This document shows positions 9,431 through 17,829 of a stretch of 64,000 bases of DNA, one piece after another. Source of the stretch: an uncultured Oceanospirillaceae bacterium. Its GTDB lineage: Bacteria; Pseudomonadota; Gammaproteobacteria; Pseudomonadales; Balneatricaceae. The first letter of the stretch is position 1, and every line of letters starts with the position of its first letter. The position numbers and the translations under genes are program-made. The notes under the pieces were generated by a model. It ran no database searches. It was given only the letters and a program-made list of their open reading frames with translations, and was not told the origin of the DNA. The stretch lies in NCBI GenBank assembly GCA_937136055.1, contig CAKZOD010000028.1, forward strand, positions 1 to 64,000. Reading direction: 5' to 3'.

Positions 9431-9931
9431 ATGGATTTGACGGTAAAAAAACAGATTGTAGGCGGTTTGGCGGTAGTTTTTGTACTATTGGTATTCTTCC
9501 CATTATTTTTTACAGCGAGTGGTTATAAAGAGCGTAATTTGCCTTCTATTATTCCTGCTAAGCCTGAAACGGCAACCTTTGAAAATATTGAGCCTTTGCT
9601 AAAGCCTTTGCCATCGACAAAGCAGATAGCACCGCTTAAACAGGCGCAGCCGACGGAGAAGGAAGCGGCTGATCTAGCACAGCTAGATCAGCAAGGTGTT
9701 CCCGTTGCGTGGACATTGCAATTGGCGAGTTTTAAAGATGCTGCTAATGCGCGTGCACTTCGTAAGCAGTTGTTAAAAGCGGGGCATAAAGTGTATAGCC
9801 GCCAAAACGGTTCTCTGGTTAAGGTGTATGTTGGTCCTGAATTGAAGAAGCAGCGTTTAGAGGCTTTGAAAAAAGGTTTGAAAGAGCAGTTTGGTCTTGA
9901 TGGCTTGTTGGTTAGGTTTACCACGCAGTAG
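9431..9931 (+). CDS. SPOR-domain inner-membrane protein (DedD-like)
   Basis: A 166-residue protein with one N-terminal membrane helix (about residues 8-27), a Pro/Lys-rich linker, and a C-terminal SPOR domain beginning WTLQLASF and ending near LLVRFT. SPOR domains bind denuded septal peptidoglycan, and DedD has this layout and chromosomal place (folC-dedD-cvpA-purF in E. coli). A GTG at 9422 could extend the frame by three residues, but the AAAGG site at 9417-9421 fits the ATG at 9431 better. A role at the division septum is inferred from family and context. Confidence 0.85.
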   Translation: MDLTVKKQIVGGLAVVFVLLVFFPLFFTASGYKERNLPSIIPAKPETATFENIEPLLKPLPSTKQIAPLKQAQPTEKEAADLAQLDQQGVPVAWTLQLASFKDAANARALRKQLLKAGHKVYSRQNGSLVKVYVGPELKKQRLEALKKGLKEQFGLDGLLVRFTTQ

Positions 9932-9937
9932 CAAATA

Positions 9938-10471
9938 ATGAATGAGGATATGGCTTTGATGAATTGGGCTGATTGGGTAATTCTAGGGATTGTTGGGATT
10001 TCCGCATTATTTAGCTTGCGAAGAGGTTTTGTAAAAGAAGCTTTATCACTCGTTACTTGGGTGTCAGCATTTGTTGTCGCGCGCTTATTTAGCGGTGCAT
10101 TAGCTGTTGTTCTTGAAAAATATATTGAAACACCGTCGCTGCGAATAGCAGGGGCGTTTGCGGCATTGTTTGTATTGACGCTTATTGTCGGCGCAATAGT
10201 GGCTAATTTGTTTGAGATGTTGGTCAGTGCGACGGGATTGAGTGCGACGGATAGAATTTTAGGTATGGGCTTTGGTGTTGCACGCGGTGCCCTAGTGGTT
10301 GTTGTGCTAGTGGCTTTGGCTGCACAAACTCCTGCGGTCAAAGATGCATGGTGGGAGCAATCACAGCTGATTCCTCATTTCGTGTTGATGGAATCTTGGA
10401 CCAGAGATATTGCTTCTGAAATCGGCCAGGTTATCTGGCAGGTTGGCAGTGCAAATGATGCCGAGGCATAA
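9938..10471 (+). CDS. cvpA: CvpA family membrane protein
   Basis: A 177-residue CvpA protein with four predicted membrane helices (roughly residues 12-30, 38-60, 72-98 and 112-132 from the first ATG) and the conserved segment SLRRGFVKEALSL after the first helix. In E. coli CvpA is needed for colicin V production and its gene is co-transcribed with purF. The start is uncertain: ATGs occur at 9938, 9950 and 9959, and GAGGA at 9944-9948 would best serve the last. The C-terminal motif WWEQSQLIPHF is shared with Pseudomonas CvpA. Confidence 0.88.
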   Translation: MNEDMALMNWADWVILGIVGISALFSLRRGFVKEALSLVTWVSAFVVARLFSGALAVVLEKYIETPSLRIAGAFAALFVLTLIVGAIVANLFEMLVSATGLSATDRILGMGFGVARGALVVVVLVALAAQTPAVKDAWWEQSQLIPHFVLMESWTRDIASEIGQVIWQVGSANDAEA

Positions 10472-10487
10472 TGTTTTTAGTTAGCCG

Positions 10488-10508
10488 GTTTCGCGTAGCG
10501 AAGCTTTT
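10488..10508 (+). promoter_or_regulatory. Small hairpin between cvpA and purF
   Basis: GTTTCGC-GTA-GCGAAGC forms a 7-bp stem with one G-U pair and a three-base loop, followed by TTTTG. It may act as a weak attenuator or terminator ahead of purF; no purine operator was recognised. Confidence 0.3.
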
Positions 10509-10577
10509 GAAATAAAGTTGTTGTATAGCACTGTTGTTATATAAATAAGTTAAGTTTTGATCCTTTGAGGTACTTAG

Positions 10578-12098
10578 ATGTGCGGAATAGTTGGCTTGGT
10601 TTCCAAGTCATTAGTTAACCAGACAATTTTTGATGCGTTAACAGTATTGCAGCACCGCGGGCAGGATGCTGCGGGAATGGTAACTTGTGAAGGAAATCAG
10701 TTTTTCCTGCGTAAAGATAACGGTTTAGTCAATTCCGTTTTTCGTACGCGCCATATGAAGCGATTAATTGGTAATATTGGTATTGGTCACGTCCGTTATC
10801 CAACAGCCGGTAGTTCTTCTGCCGCAGAGGCGCAACCTTTCTATGTGAATGCACCTTACGGTATAGCACTTGCACACAATGGTAATTTAACCAATGTAGA
10901 AGAGCTGGCCAAAGAGATGCGCGAAGTAGATCTTCGTCACATTAATACGACTTCTGATTCAGAAATTTTGGTAAACATCTTAGCTCATGAGCTGCAGACT
11001 CAAGGTAAATTAGAGCCAACACCTGAAGATATCTTTGCCGCTGTAACAAGGGTGCATAAGCGTATTAAAGGCGGTTATGCAGTTGTTGCTGTGATAACGG
11101 GTTTTGGTGTGCTGGCGTTTAGAGATGCAAATGGTATTCGCCCTCTAGTTTATGGTTTGCGCCAAACAGATGAAGGTCAGGAAGCAATGGTTGCTTCTGA
11201 AAGCGTTGCGCTCGATATTGCAGGCTTTCAGCGTGAAAGAGATGTTGCACCTGGTGAAGCGATTTTTATCGATCTCGATGGAAATGTACATACACAACAA
11301 TGTGCTGAGAATACAAAGCTTGCACCTTGTCTGTTTGAGCAAGTGTATTTTGCGCGTCCAGATTCTGTGATTGATGGTATAAATGTCCATGAAGCAAGAA
11401 GACGTATGGGGATTAAGTTGGCTGAGCGTGTTAAGGCAGAGCGTCCAGAGCACGACATTGATGTGATTATTCCTATTCCTGATACGAGCCGCACCTCTGC
11501 CTTAGAAATGGCAGAGCAGCTCAATGTTTTGTTCAGAGAAGGTTTTATCAAAAACCGCTATATTGGCCGCACCTTTATTATGCCAGGGCAAGGTGAGCGT
11601 AAAAAATCTGTTAGACGCAAGCTGAATCCTATTGAGTCTGAATTTAAAGACAAGGTTGTGATGTTAGTGGATGACTCTATCGTTCGCGGAACTACGTCTC
11701 AGCAGATTGTTCAAATGGTTAGAGAAGTCGGAGCTAAGAAAATTTATTTTGCATCAGCAGCTCCCCCAGTTAGATATCCAAATGTGTATGGTATTGATAT
11801 GCCATCTCCTTCAGAATTTGTTGCTTTTGACCGTACAGAGCAAGAAATTGGCGAAGAAATTGGTGTTGATTGGATGATTTATCAGCGCCTTGAAGACTTG
11901 AAAGATGCGGTTTCTGGTGATCAGTCTTTTGAAGAGTATGAAACTTCTGTGTTTGATGGCAAGTATGTGAGCGGTGATATTGATGAGGCTTACTTGTCGG
12001 CGATCGATGCTAAGCGTAACGATGCCTCTAAATCAGGGGATGAAGATGTGCAATCAGGCGAGAATGCGGCAGGTGATCTGCATGATAAGATTCACTGA
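10578..12098 (+). CDS. purF: Amidophosphoribosyltransferase
   Basis: PurF makes 5-phosphoribosylamine from PRPP and glutamine, the first committed step of purine synthesis. The 506-residue protein begins MCGIVGLV, where Cys2 becomes the N-terminal catalytic residue of the glutaminase domain without a propeptide. The glutaminase half includes [10 protein letters not shown] and [10 protein letters not shown]. The PRPP-binding motif [14 protein letters not shown] lies near residue 365. A TGAGGT ribosome site precedes the ATG. The last 20 residues are a variable Ser/Asp/Gly-rich tail. Confidence 0.96.
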   Translation: MCGIVGLVSKSLVNQTIFDALTVLQHRGQDAAGMVTCEGNQFFLRKDNGLVNSVFRTRHMKRLIGNIGIGHVRYPTAGSSSAAEAQPFYVNAPYGIALAHNGNLTNVEELAKEMREVDLRHINTTSDSEILVNILAHELQTQGKLEPTPEDIFAAVTRVHKRIKGGYAVVAVITGFGVLAFRDANGIRPLVYGLRQTDEGQEAMVASESVALDIAGFQRERDVAPGEAIFIDLDGNVHTQQCAENTKLAPCLFEQVYFARPDSVIDGINVHEARRRMGIKLAERVKAERPEHDIDVIIPIPDTSRTSALEMAEQLNVLFREGFIKNRYIGRTFIMPGQGERKKSVRRKLNPIESEFKDKVVMLVDDSIVRGTTSQQIVQMVREVGAKKIYFASAAPPVRYPNVYGIDMPSPSEFVAFDRTEQEIGEEIGVDWMIYQRLEDLKDAVSGDQSFEEYETSVFDGKYVSGDIDEAYLSAIDAKRNDASKSGDEDVQSGENAAGDLHDKIH

Positions 12099-12122
12099 TC
12101 AGTAGATGTTAAAGCTTTAAAT

Positions 12123-12146
12123 AACGCTGCTATTGCAGCGTTTTTT
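12123..12146 (+). terminator. Rho-independent terminator after purF
   Basis: A perfect 8-bp stem AACGCTGC / GCAGCGTT with loop TATT, followed by a run of T, 24 bases after the purF stop codon. It ends the cvpA-purF block. Confidence 0.88.
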
Positions 12147-12257
12147 GTTTTTATCTGTTTTGCTAAATACCTGTATAAGCTGTGTCATGAGCTTTGTTGT
12201 TCCATGTATAGGATAGTTTCAGGTTAGCGATTAAAAAATTAGGTGTAATCCAAATAC

Positions 12258-13274
12258 ATGTCGAAAATAATGCTGGCGCCGATGGAAGGTGTTGTGGATG
12301 CAAATATGCGAGACTTACTCACGGGAGTAGGGGGTATTGATACCTGTGTCACTGAGTTTATCCGAGTCACTTCGCAAAAGCTTCCTGTCCATGATTTGTT
12401 GAAAAAAGTGCCTGAGCTTGCACGTTCGGGCGCGACTGACAGCGGCGTGCCGGTAATAGTGCAATTTTTAGGGTCTGATCCCGATATGTTGGCGTATCAC
12501 AGTATTGAGGCTGCTAAGTTAGGTGCTAAGGGTATTGATTTGAATTTTGGCTGCCCCTCAAAAACTGTTAATAAGCACCGTGGTGGTGCAGTGCTGCTCG
12601 ATGAGCCGGAAACGATTTATAACATTATTAAAACAGTACGTGATCAGCTGTCAGCTGATATTCCGCTAAGTGCAAAAATGCGTTTAGGTAACAAAGATAA
12701 AACCCTTGCGCTCGAAAATGCCAGTGCTATTGAAAGTGCAGGTGCAAGTAGCTTGGTGGTACATGCAAGAACTAAGCTTGAAGGTTATCGCGCACCAGCA
12801 CACTGGCAGTGGATAAGAAAGATTAAAGATTCAATTGCTATTCCTGTTATCGCTAACGGTGAAGTTTGGAGCGTTTATGATTATCATAAATGCCGTGAGG
12901 TGAGTGGTTGTGATGATGTGATGATTGGTCGTGGGTTGCTTGCGGATCCTTCACTTGCCTTGTTGATAAAGCACAGTGTTAAGGTGCAGGAGTTATCTGG
13001 TGACGGCTCAAGTACAGAAGCTTTAGAAAAAGAGGCAGCCCTTGCGCATACTTGGCATGACACTTTGTTATTGCTTGAGAAATATTATCAACGAGTTCAA
13101 ATGCAGTTGCCGCCGCCTTATGTGTCAGGCAGGCTAAAGCAATGGTTGAACATGATGCGAAAGCATAACCATAATGCACAGGATTTATTCGATAAAGTAA
13201 AAAAAATTACCGATCTTGATGAGCTGACAAGCTTGTTGATAAGCGAGAAAGCAAATGCCGCCTCTCAGCGTTAG
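12258..13274 (+). CDS. dusC: tRNA-dihydrouridine(16) synthase DusC
   Basis: An FMN enzyme of 338 residues that reduces uridine in the tRNA D-loop. It matches the DusC branch (U16 in E. coli): MLAPMEGVVD at the start, CVTEFIRV near residue 30, and the catalytic cysteine C99 in LNFGCPSKTVN. The FMN phosphate motifs VIANGEVWS and DVMIGRG follow. The C-terminal RLKQWLNMMRK segment is also typical of DusC. It replaces metZ, which follows purF in Pseudomonas, and is the last plus-strand gene before the convergent maf gene. Confidence 0.9.
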   Translation: MSKIMLAPMEGVVDANMRDLLTGVGGIDTCVTEFIRVTSQKLPVHDLLKKVPELARSGATDSGVPVIVQFLGSDPDMLAYHSIEAAKLGAKGIDLNFGCPSKTVNKHRGGAVLLDEPETIYNIIKTVRDQLSADIPLSAKMRLGNKDKTLALENASAIESAGASSLVVHARTKLEGYRAPAHWQWIRKIKDSIAIPVIANGEVWSVYDYHKCREVSGCDDVMIGRGLLADPSLALLIKHSVKVQELSGDGSSTEALEKEAALAHTWHDTLLLLEKYYQRVQMQLPPPYVSGRLKQWLNMMRKHNHNAQDLFDKVKKITDLDELTSLLISEKANAASQR

Positions 13275-13298
13275 CGGCATGAGTGTTTGACCTAAGGC

Positions 13299-13898
13299 TT
13301 AGTTAGAAGGAGCGAGAGGGTTGAGTGGATTGACGCCTTTGTTCCTAAGCATCTTTAATAAAGCGATCAGGGGTAAGCCAATTAAGCTGTTAAAATCTTC
13401 TCCTTCCAGGCGCTCAAACAAGCTAATACCCAGCGCCTCTACTTTAAAACTGCCTGCGCAATCTAAAGGTGATTCAATTGCTATATAGTGCTCAATTTCT
13501 TGCTTGCTCAATGATCTGAAATGCACTTTGAATGTAATATCTTCGCATTGATAGCTGTTGTCACGGCTGTCGAGCAAACATAAGCCTGTGTGGAATGTAA
13601 CGGTATTGTTTGAGCATTTTGCTAATTGTAACTGTGCATTGGCTATACTGCCCGGTTTGCTTAATACTTCACCGTTAAGAAAGGCGGCTTGATCAGAGCC
13701 GATAATTAAGCTGTCTGGCTCGCTTTGGGCTACCTTTTGAGCTTTTTTCAGAGCCAGTCTTTGCACTAAATTGCTGACGTTTTCACCAGTAATTGGGCTT
13801 TCATCAATTTGAGGACTAATAGAGTGGTAACTCAAGTGGATTTTATCTAGAATGGCGCGCCGATAAGGGGAGCTAGAGGCTAGAATTAGCTTTCTCAA
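13299..13898 (-). CDS. yceF: Maf/YceF-like nucleotide pyrophosphatase
   Basis: A 199-residue Maf-family protein, which hydrolyses non-canonical nucleotides; the E. coli YceF branch prefers 7-methyl-GTP. The start MRKLILASSSPYRRAIL is the Maf signature. ISPQIDESP and SLIIGSDQ hold the conserved catalytic acidic residues, and GSFKVEALGI closes the core. A CCGGAG ribosome site lies just upstream of the ATG. It is divergent from yceD, the same pairing as yceF/yceD of E. coli, which supports the YceF assignment. Confidence 0.9.
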   Translation of the reverse strand: MRKLILASSSPYRRAILDKIHLSYHSISPQIDESPITGENVSNLVQRLALKKAQKVAQSEPDSLIIGSDQAAFLNGEVLSKPGSIANAQLQLAKCSNNTVTFHTGLCLLDSRDNSYQCEDITFKVHFRSLSKQEIEHYIAIESPLDCAGSFKVEALGISLFERLEGEDFNSLIGLPLIALLKMLRNKGVNPLNPLAPSN

Positions 13899-14002
13899 GG
13901 GTCAAATCTCCGGTAAAAAAGTCGTTGTGCTAAAAAACTTTTAGCTTTTATAGAAAACGCGTAGAATATACGCGATTTTTTACCACAAACATACGTTTCC
14001 CT

Positions 14003-14031
14003 TTGACAGAAGGGGCGAAGGTACATAGAAT
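14003..14031 (+). promoter_or_regulatory. Near-consensus sigma-70 promoter of yceD-rpmF
   Basis: TTGACA (14003-14008), a 17-base spacer and TAGAAT (14026-14031) match the sigma-70 consensus at 11 of 12 positions. Transcription would begin about 6-8 bases after the -10 box, near 14037-14039, only 2-4 bases before the yceD ATG at 14041. An upstream inverted repeat CGCGTA-GAATA-TACGCG lies near 13958-13974. Confidence 0.75.
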
Positions 14032-14040
14032 TGCGCGCTT

Positions 14041-14568
14041 ATGTTGAATGTTAAATTACCAAAATTTGTTGACCCGCGAAAGTTGGCTGATCGGGAAGTG
14101 AATATTTCGGGAACAGTTGCTGTTAAAGATATGGCTGAGCTGTCACAGATGTTAGTTCACGGTGATGTTGAAGTAATCGCAGATTTGCAGTTCTCGCGAG
14201 ATGAATTGAGAATTAGAACGATAATGGGTGACGTTAAAGCCACAGTACCGGTGGAATGTCAGCGCTGTTTAGAACCTGTAGATGTTGAGCTAGAAGCAAA
14301 ATTAAATTTGGCCATTAGCTACAGTGAAGAAAAAGCACAGACATTACCTAAGTACTATGACCCATTGATCGTAGAGGAAGATGAATTAGAGTTGCTACCG
14401 TTGCTTGAACAGGAATTGATACTTAGCTTGCCTATCGTGTCATACCACAGTGATTGTAGTATACAAACCAGTTTTGGTGACGGAAACACGGTCGATGTTA
14501 AAGAGACTGAAAAGCCAAATCCATTTAGTGTGTTGGCCGCTTTAAAGGGCAGCACCGATAAGAAATAA
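14041..14568 (+). CDS. yceD: YceD family (DUF177) protein
   Basis: A 175-residue DUF177 protein, always linked to rpmF and implicated in 23S rRNA or large ribosomal subunit biogenesis in bacteria and plastids. The N-terminus [18 protein letters not shown] lines up with the E. coli YceD start, which supports the ATG at 14041. The conserved VECQRCLEP motif is near residue 78 and the family's C-terminal [12 protein letters not shown] is present. No ribosome site precedes the ATG, and the promoter position predicts a leaderless mRNA. rpmF follows after 20 bases. Confidence 0.9.
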   Translation: MLNVKLPKFVDPRKLADREVNISGTVAVKDMAELSQMLVHGDVEVIADLQFSRDELRIRTIMGDVKATVPVECQRCLEPVDVELEAKLNLAISYSEEKAQTLPKYYDPLIVEEDELELLPLLEQELILSLPIVSYHSDCSIQTSFGDGNTVDVKETEKPNPFSVLAALKGSTDKK

Positions 14569-14588
14569 GTTATTTAGGAGTTAATCTA

Positions 14589-14768
14589 ATGGCAGTACAA
14601 AAGAGCAAGAAGTCACGTTCACGTCGTGACATGCGTCGTTCACACGATGCACTAACAGGACCAACATTAACAGTTGATGCGACTACAGGTGAAACTCACC
14701 GTCGTCATCACATGACTGCTGACGGTATGTACCGTGGTCGTCAAGTAACAGCAGTCGATAGCGAGTAA
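14589..14768 (+). CDS. rpmF: 50S ribosomal protein L32
   Basis: A 59-codon gene whose product begins [20 protein letters not shown] and contains the L32 segment [10 protein letters not shown], ending in [17 protein letters not shown] precedes the ATG by 8 bases. It lacks the C-terminal zinc-binding cysteine pairs found in some L32 proteins, as is usual in gammaproteobacteria. Co-transcribed with yceD. Confidence 0.95.
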   Translation: MAVQKSKKSRSRRDMRRSHDALTGPTLTVDATTGETHRRHHMTADGMYRGRQVTAVDSE

Positions 14769-15358
14769 TTGCTAGCGTCGCAATTTATTGCGAGCTGTTA
14801 ATATTTGCTTATCTTGATGGCGGTTTTTAAAGTATTTATTATCTACTATCAATTTAAGCAAAAGCATTTATGGGGACTTAGGTCTCCATAATTGTTTTTG
14901 TATCAGTATATTCCTCAAGTACTTTTATTTTAGTGCTCACTGCATGCTTTGTTATATTTTATGAAGCGCTGTCTTTTGTTGAATTGATTCCCTTCTAAGG
15001 CCTTATGGTCTTCCTCAGTTTTGCTTTTATGTGGATTCAAGCTGCTTTTCCTTTGTTGATTACGCGTTATTATTATGTTGCTAAACAAAATAGTCTGGTT
15101 TTGCCTTGCTAAGTGTGTAAATGAGCCGATAGGGATATGAATTCTTTATCAATGTTGTAAAATGTCGGATTCTTAAAAGAGCGGTCGCGTTGTGTTTTAA
15201 ACGTGTATGTTGCGCCAACAAAATAGCTTTGTTTAACGTTGGTGGTATTGCAATGATTGTTTCAATAATAGGTAAAGTTAAGGTGTGAGTGCCTTGTCTC
15301 AATCAGCGCTTTTGTTCGAACTTAACATGATAGTAAATAGTGGAGTGGAACCTTAATT
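14769..15358 (+). other. 590-bp gene-free stretch where plsX would be expected
   Basis: All three plus-strand frames are broken by many stops and no recognisable protein piece remains. The region holds a short hairpin right after rpmF (TCGCAAT/ATTGCGA, 14778-14793), the terminator at 14868, and presumably the fabD promoter. A GAGTGGA ribosome site precedes fabD. A 73-codon minus-strand frame (15081-15302) shows no family features and is not called. Confidence 0.6.
14868..14899 (+). terminator. Rho-independent terminator after rpmF
   Basis: TTATGGGGAC and GTCTCCATAA form a 10-bp stem with one G-U pair and loop TTAG, followed by TTGTTTTTG. It would separate yceD-rpmF from the fab genes. Confidence 0.75.
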
Positions 15359-16291
15359 ATGTCACAATCAACTGTATTTGTTTTCCCGGGACAAGGTTCC
15401 CAGCAAGTAGGTATGCTAGCCGAGCTAGCTGCAGATAATGATATTATCGAGCAAACTTTTTCTCAGGCATCTGCTGTTCTTGGTTATGATTTATGGCAGT
15501 TAGTGCAAAATGGCCCTGCTGAAGATTTAAATCAAACCGATAGAACGCAACCTGCATTGTTATGCGCTGGTGTTGCACTATGGCGTTTATGGCAGCAAAA
15601 GGGTGGTGAGCAGCCAAGTGTAATGGCGGGACATAGCTTAGGTGAATATACCGCTTTAGTTTGTTCTGGTGCGCTGGGCTTTGAAGATGCGATTGATTTA
15701 GTGCGTTTGCGTGGGGAATATATGCAAAGTGCAGTGCCGGCAGGTACGGGTGCAATGGCTGCAATTTTGGGCTTGGCAGATGAGCTAGTTGAAAAATCAT
15801 GTGCTGATGCACAGCAAGGTGAAGTGGTATCAGCTGTGAATTATAACTGCCCGGGGCAGATTGTAATTGCGGGCCATAAAGAAGCTGTAGCAAGAGCGAT
15901 TGCTAACTGTAAAGAAAACGGTGCTAAGCGTGCCGTTGAACTGCCTGTTAGTGTGCCATCTCACTGTGAGCTAATGAGACCGGCAGCGCTTAAGCTGGCT
16001 GAGAAGCTACAGTCAATTGAAGTGAAAATGCCGGCGATTAAAGTGCTGCAAAATGTCACTGCGAGTGAGCCTCAAAGTGTAGAAGAAATTAAAGAAAACC
16101 TGATTGCACAGTTGTATAGCCCTGTGTTGTGGACGGCAAGTATGCTTTCAATAGTAGAGCAAGGTGCGCAAACGGCAGTTGAATGTGGCCCAGGTAAGGT
16201 GCTTTCTGGATTGAATAAAAAGGTCCATAAGCCGTTAGTTGTTGCAGCGTTAGGTGATGCTGCTGGCTGGGAAAAATTACTTCAAGCTTAA
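15359..16291 (+). CDS. fabD: Malonyl-CoA:ACP transacylase
   Basis: FabD moves malonyl from CoA to acyl carrier protein. The 310-residue protein opens with VFVFPGQGSQQVGML, carries the nucleophile S93 in GHSLGEYTAL, and has the catalytic histidine in VPSHCELM near residue 202. The QNVTA segment near residue 235 is also typical. In most relatives plsX lies directly upstream, but here fabD follows a terminator and a gene-free stretch, so it likely has its own promoter. Confidence 0.96.
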   Translation: MSQSTVFVFPGQGSQQVGMLAELAADNDIIEQTFSQASAVLGYDLWQLVQNGPAEDLNQTDRTQPALLCAGVALWRLWQQKGGEQPSVMAGHSLGEYTALVCSGALGFEDAIDLVRLRGEYMQSAVPAGTGAMAAILGLADELVEKSCADAQQGEVVSAVNYNCPGQIVIAGHKEAVARAIANCKENGAKRAVELPVSVPSHCELMRPAALKLAEKLQSIEVKMPAIKVLQNVTASEPQSVEEIKENLIAQLYSPVLWTASMLSIVEQGAQTAVECGPGKVLSGLNKKVHKPLVVAALGDAAGWEKLLQA

Positions 16292-16301
16292 TAAAATAAT
16301 G

Positions 16302-16322
16302 TGTTGCAGATTATCTGCAACA
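16302..16322 (+). promoter_or_regulatory. Perfect hairpin between fabD and fabG
   Basis: TGTTGCAGA-TTA-TCTGCAACA is a perfect 9-bp stem with a three-base loop, 10 bases after the fabD stop. No T tract follows, so it looks more like an mRNA-stabilising or processing hairpin than a terminator. Confidence 0.5.
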
Positions 16323-16370
16323 TTAATCAAACGGCAATTACACAATAAAAAAGCCATAGGAAGTGTATAA

Positions 16371-17114
16371 ATGAGTATTCAAGGTAAAGTTGCACTAGTT
16401 ACAGGTGCTACACGTGGGATTGGTAAGGCAATTGCACAAGAGTTAGGTCGTCAAGGTGCAGTGGTTATTGGAACTGCAACGAGTGAAAACGGTGCTGAGT
16501 CAATCTCTCAGTATTTGCAAGAATCTAATATTCAAGGTCGCGGTATGATGTTGAATGTCTCAAATGATGACTCAGTATCTGAAGTCGTTAAGACGATTAC
16601 ACAAGAGTTTGGTGTTATCGAAATCGTTGTTAATAACGCAGGTATCACGAAAGATAATCTAATGATGCGCATGAAAGGCAATGAGTGGGATGATGTTATT
16701 AATACTAACTTGTCGTCTTTGTACCGCGTCTCTAAAGCTTGCTTGAGAGGAATGAGCAAAAACCGCTGGGGCCGTATCATTAGCGTGAGTTCAGTGGTTG
16801 CATCTATGGGTAATGCAGGGCAGACAAACTATGCAGCATCTAAAGCTGGCATGGAAGGTTTCTCTCGTGCTTTAGCAAGTGAAATAGGCTCTCGTAACAT
16901 TACAGTTAACTGTGTGGCACCTGGTTTTATCGATACAGATATGACCAAAGATCTGCCAGAGGAGCACAAGCTACAGTTGCAGTCTAAAATTCCGATGAGT
17001 CGTTTAGGTCAAGCAGAAGAAGTTGCCAATGTCGTTGGTTTCCTTGCTGGACAAGGTGCATCTTATGTGACTGGTGAGACGATTCAAGTGAACGGTGGAA
17101 TGTACATGTCCTAA
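16371..17114 (+). CDS. fabG: 3-oxoacyl-ACP reductase
   Basis: FabG is the NADPH-dependent ketoreductase of fatty acid elongation. The 247-residue short-chain dehydrogenase shows the cofactor motif TGATRGIGKAIA (11-22), NNAG (88-91), the catalytic triad serine in the ISVSS segment (138-141), and Y154/K158 in YAASKAG. The C-terminus ends NGGMYMS. An AGGAAG ribosome site precedes the ATG. Confidence 0.97.
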   Translation: MSIQGKVALVTGATRGIGKAIAQELGRQGAVVIGTATSENGAESISQYLQESNIQGRGMMLNVSNDDSVSEVVKTITQEFGVIEIVVNNAGITKDNLMMRMKGNEWDDVINTNLSSLYRVSKACLRGMSKNRWGRIISVSSVVASMGNAGQTNYAASKAGMEGFSRALASEIGSRNITVNCVAPGFIDTDMTKDLPEEHKLQLQSKIPMSRLGQAEEVANVVGFLAGQGASYVTGETIQVNGGMYMS

Positions 17115-17129
17115 GCAGTATCTGCTTAG
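17111..17129 (+). promoter_or_regulatory. Perfect hairpin over the fabG stop codon
   Basis: CTAAGCAG-TAT-CTGCTTAG is a perfect 8-bp stem with a three-base loop that includes the fabG TAA. No T tract follows. Like the fabD-fabG hairpin, it may stabilise or segment the fab transcript upstream of the highly expressed acpP. Confidence 0.45.
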
Positions 17130-17314
17130 TGATTGCTCAATTGCAAATGAGATTGGTAAAAAGCTACATTTGTGATTGATATTTTCATAAATTTGTTGAT
17201 AATTGCTTCATCTGAATCGATTAAAAAATTATTAACAAAATGTGTGTTGATAATGTTTAAATAATCAAGAGTCATACTCAGTGTGATGCTATTTGATAAA
17301 TAATAGGAAAAATT

Positions 17315-17548
17315 ATGAGTAATATTGAAGATCGCGTTAAGAAAATTGTTGCAGAGCAGTTAGGTGTTAAAGTAGAAGAAGTGACTGATGCGGCTTCTTT
17401 TGTCGATGATCTAGGCGCGGACTCTCTAGACACCGTTGAGCTAGTAATGGCTTTAGAAGAAGAATTCGAAACAGAAATTCCAGACGAAGAAGCAGAGAAA
17501 ATCACTACTGTTCAGTTAGCAATCGACTACGTAAATGCTAACCAGTAA
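17315..17548 (+). CDS. acpP: Acyl carrier protein
   Basis: A 77-residue acidic carrier protein. The phosphopantetheine attachment site is S37 in [18 protein letters not shown]. The protein begins [18 protein letters not shown] and ends [12 protein letters not shown], both close to E. coli AcpP. AGGAAAAATT before the ATG gives a ribosome site. The 200-base gap upstream, very AT-rich, probably holds its own promoter; no consensus promoter could be fixed. Confidence 0.97.
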   Translation: MSNIEDRVKKIVAEQLGVKVEEVTDAASFVDDLGADSLDTVELVMALEEEFETEIPDEEAEKITTVQLAIDYVNANQ

Positions 17549-17581
17549 TCTAAACTAATTTCTTTAGTTTTGATCAAATGT

Positions 17582-17620
17582 AAAGCCGTTACTAATCACT
17601 TAGAACGGCTTTTCTTTTTT
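17582..17620 (+). terminator. Rho-independent terminator after acpP
   Basis: AAAGCCGTT pairs with AACGGCTTT across a 13-base loop, followed by TCTTTTTT. It separates acpP from fabF, which starts 210 bases further on. Confidence 0.75.
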
Positions 17621-17829
17621 ATAGTCTCTTCAATATAAACAGAGACTGAAAGTTCGGCATATAATTCTTATCCAGCGACTCAAACACAATTAAAGTTTAA
17701 CTTAGCAGCGTTAAAAAACTGTTTTAATTTGTTAACTTTAGCTATTATCTGCTGACTATTAAACACATCAAAGAACAATCTATGTATAGCGCCCTTAGGC
17801 GGCTATAAGACAGTAATGGGAGAAAAACA

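Noticed and set aside
9688..10341. 217-codon minus-strand frame over dedD/cvpA
   Set aside because: It overlaps two well-supported genes, is rich in Thr/Asn/Ala, and has no recognisable domain.
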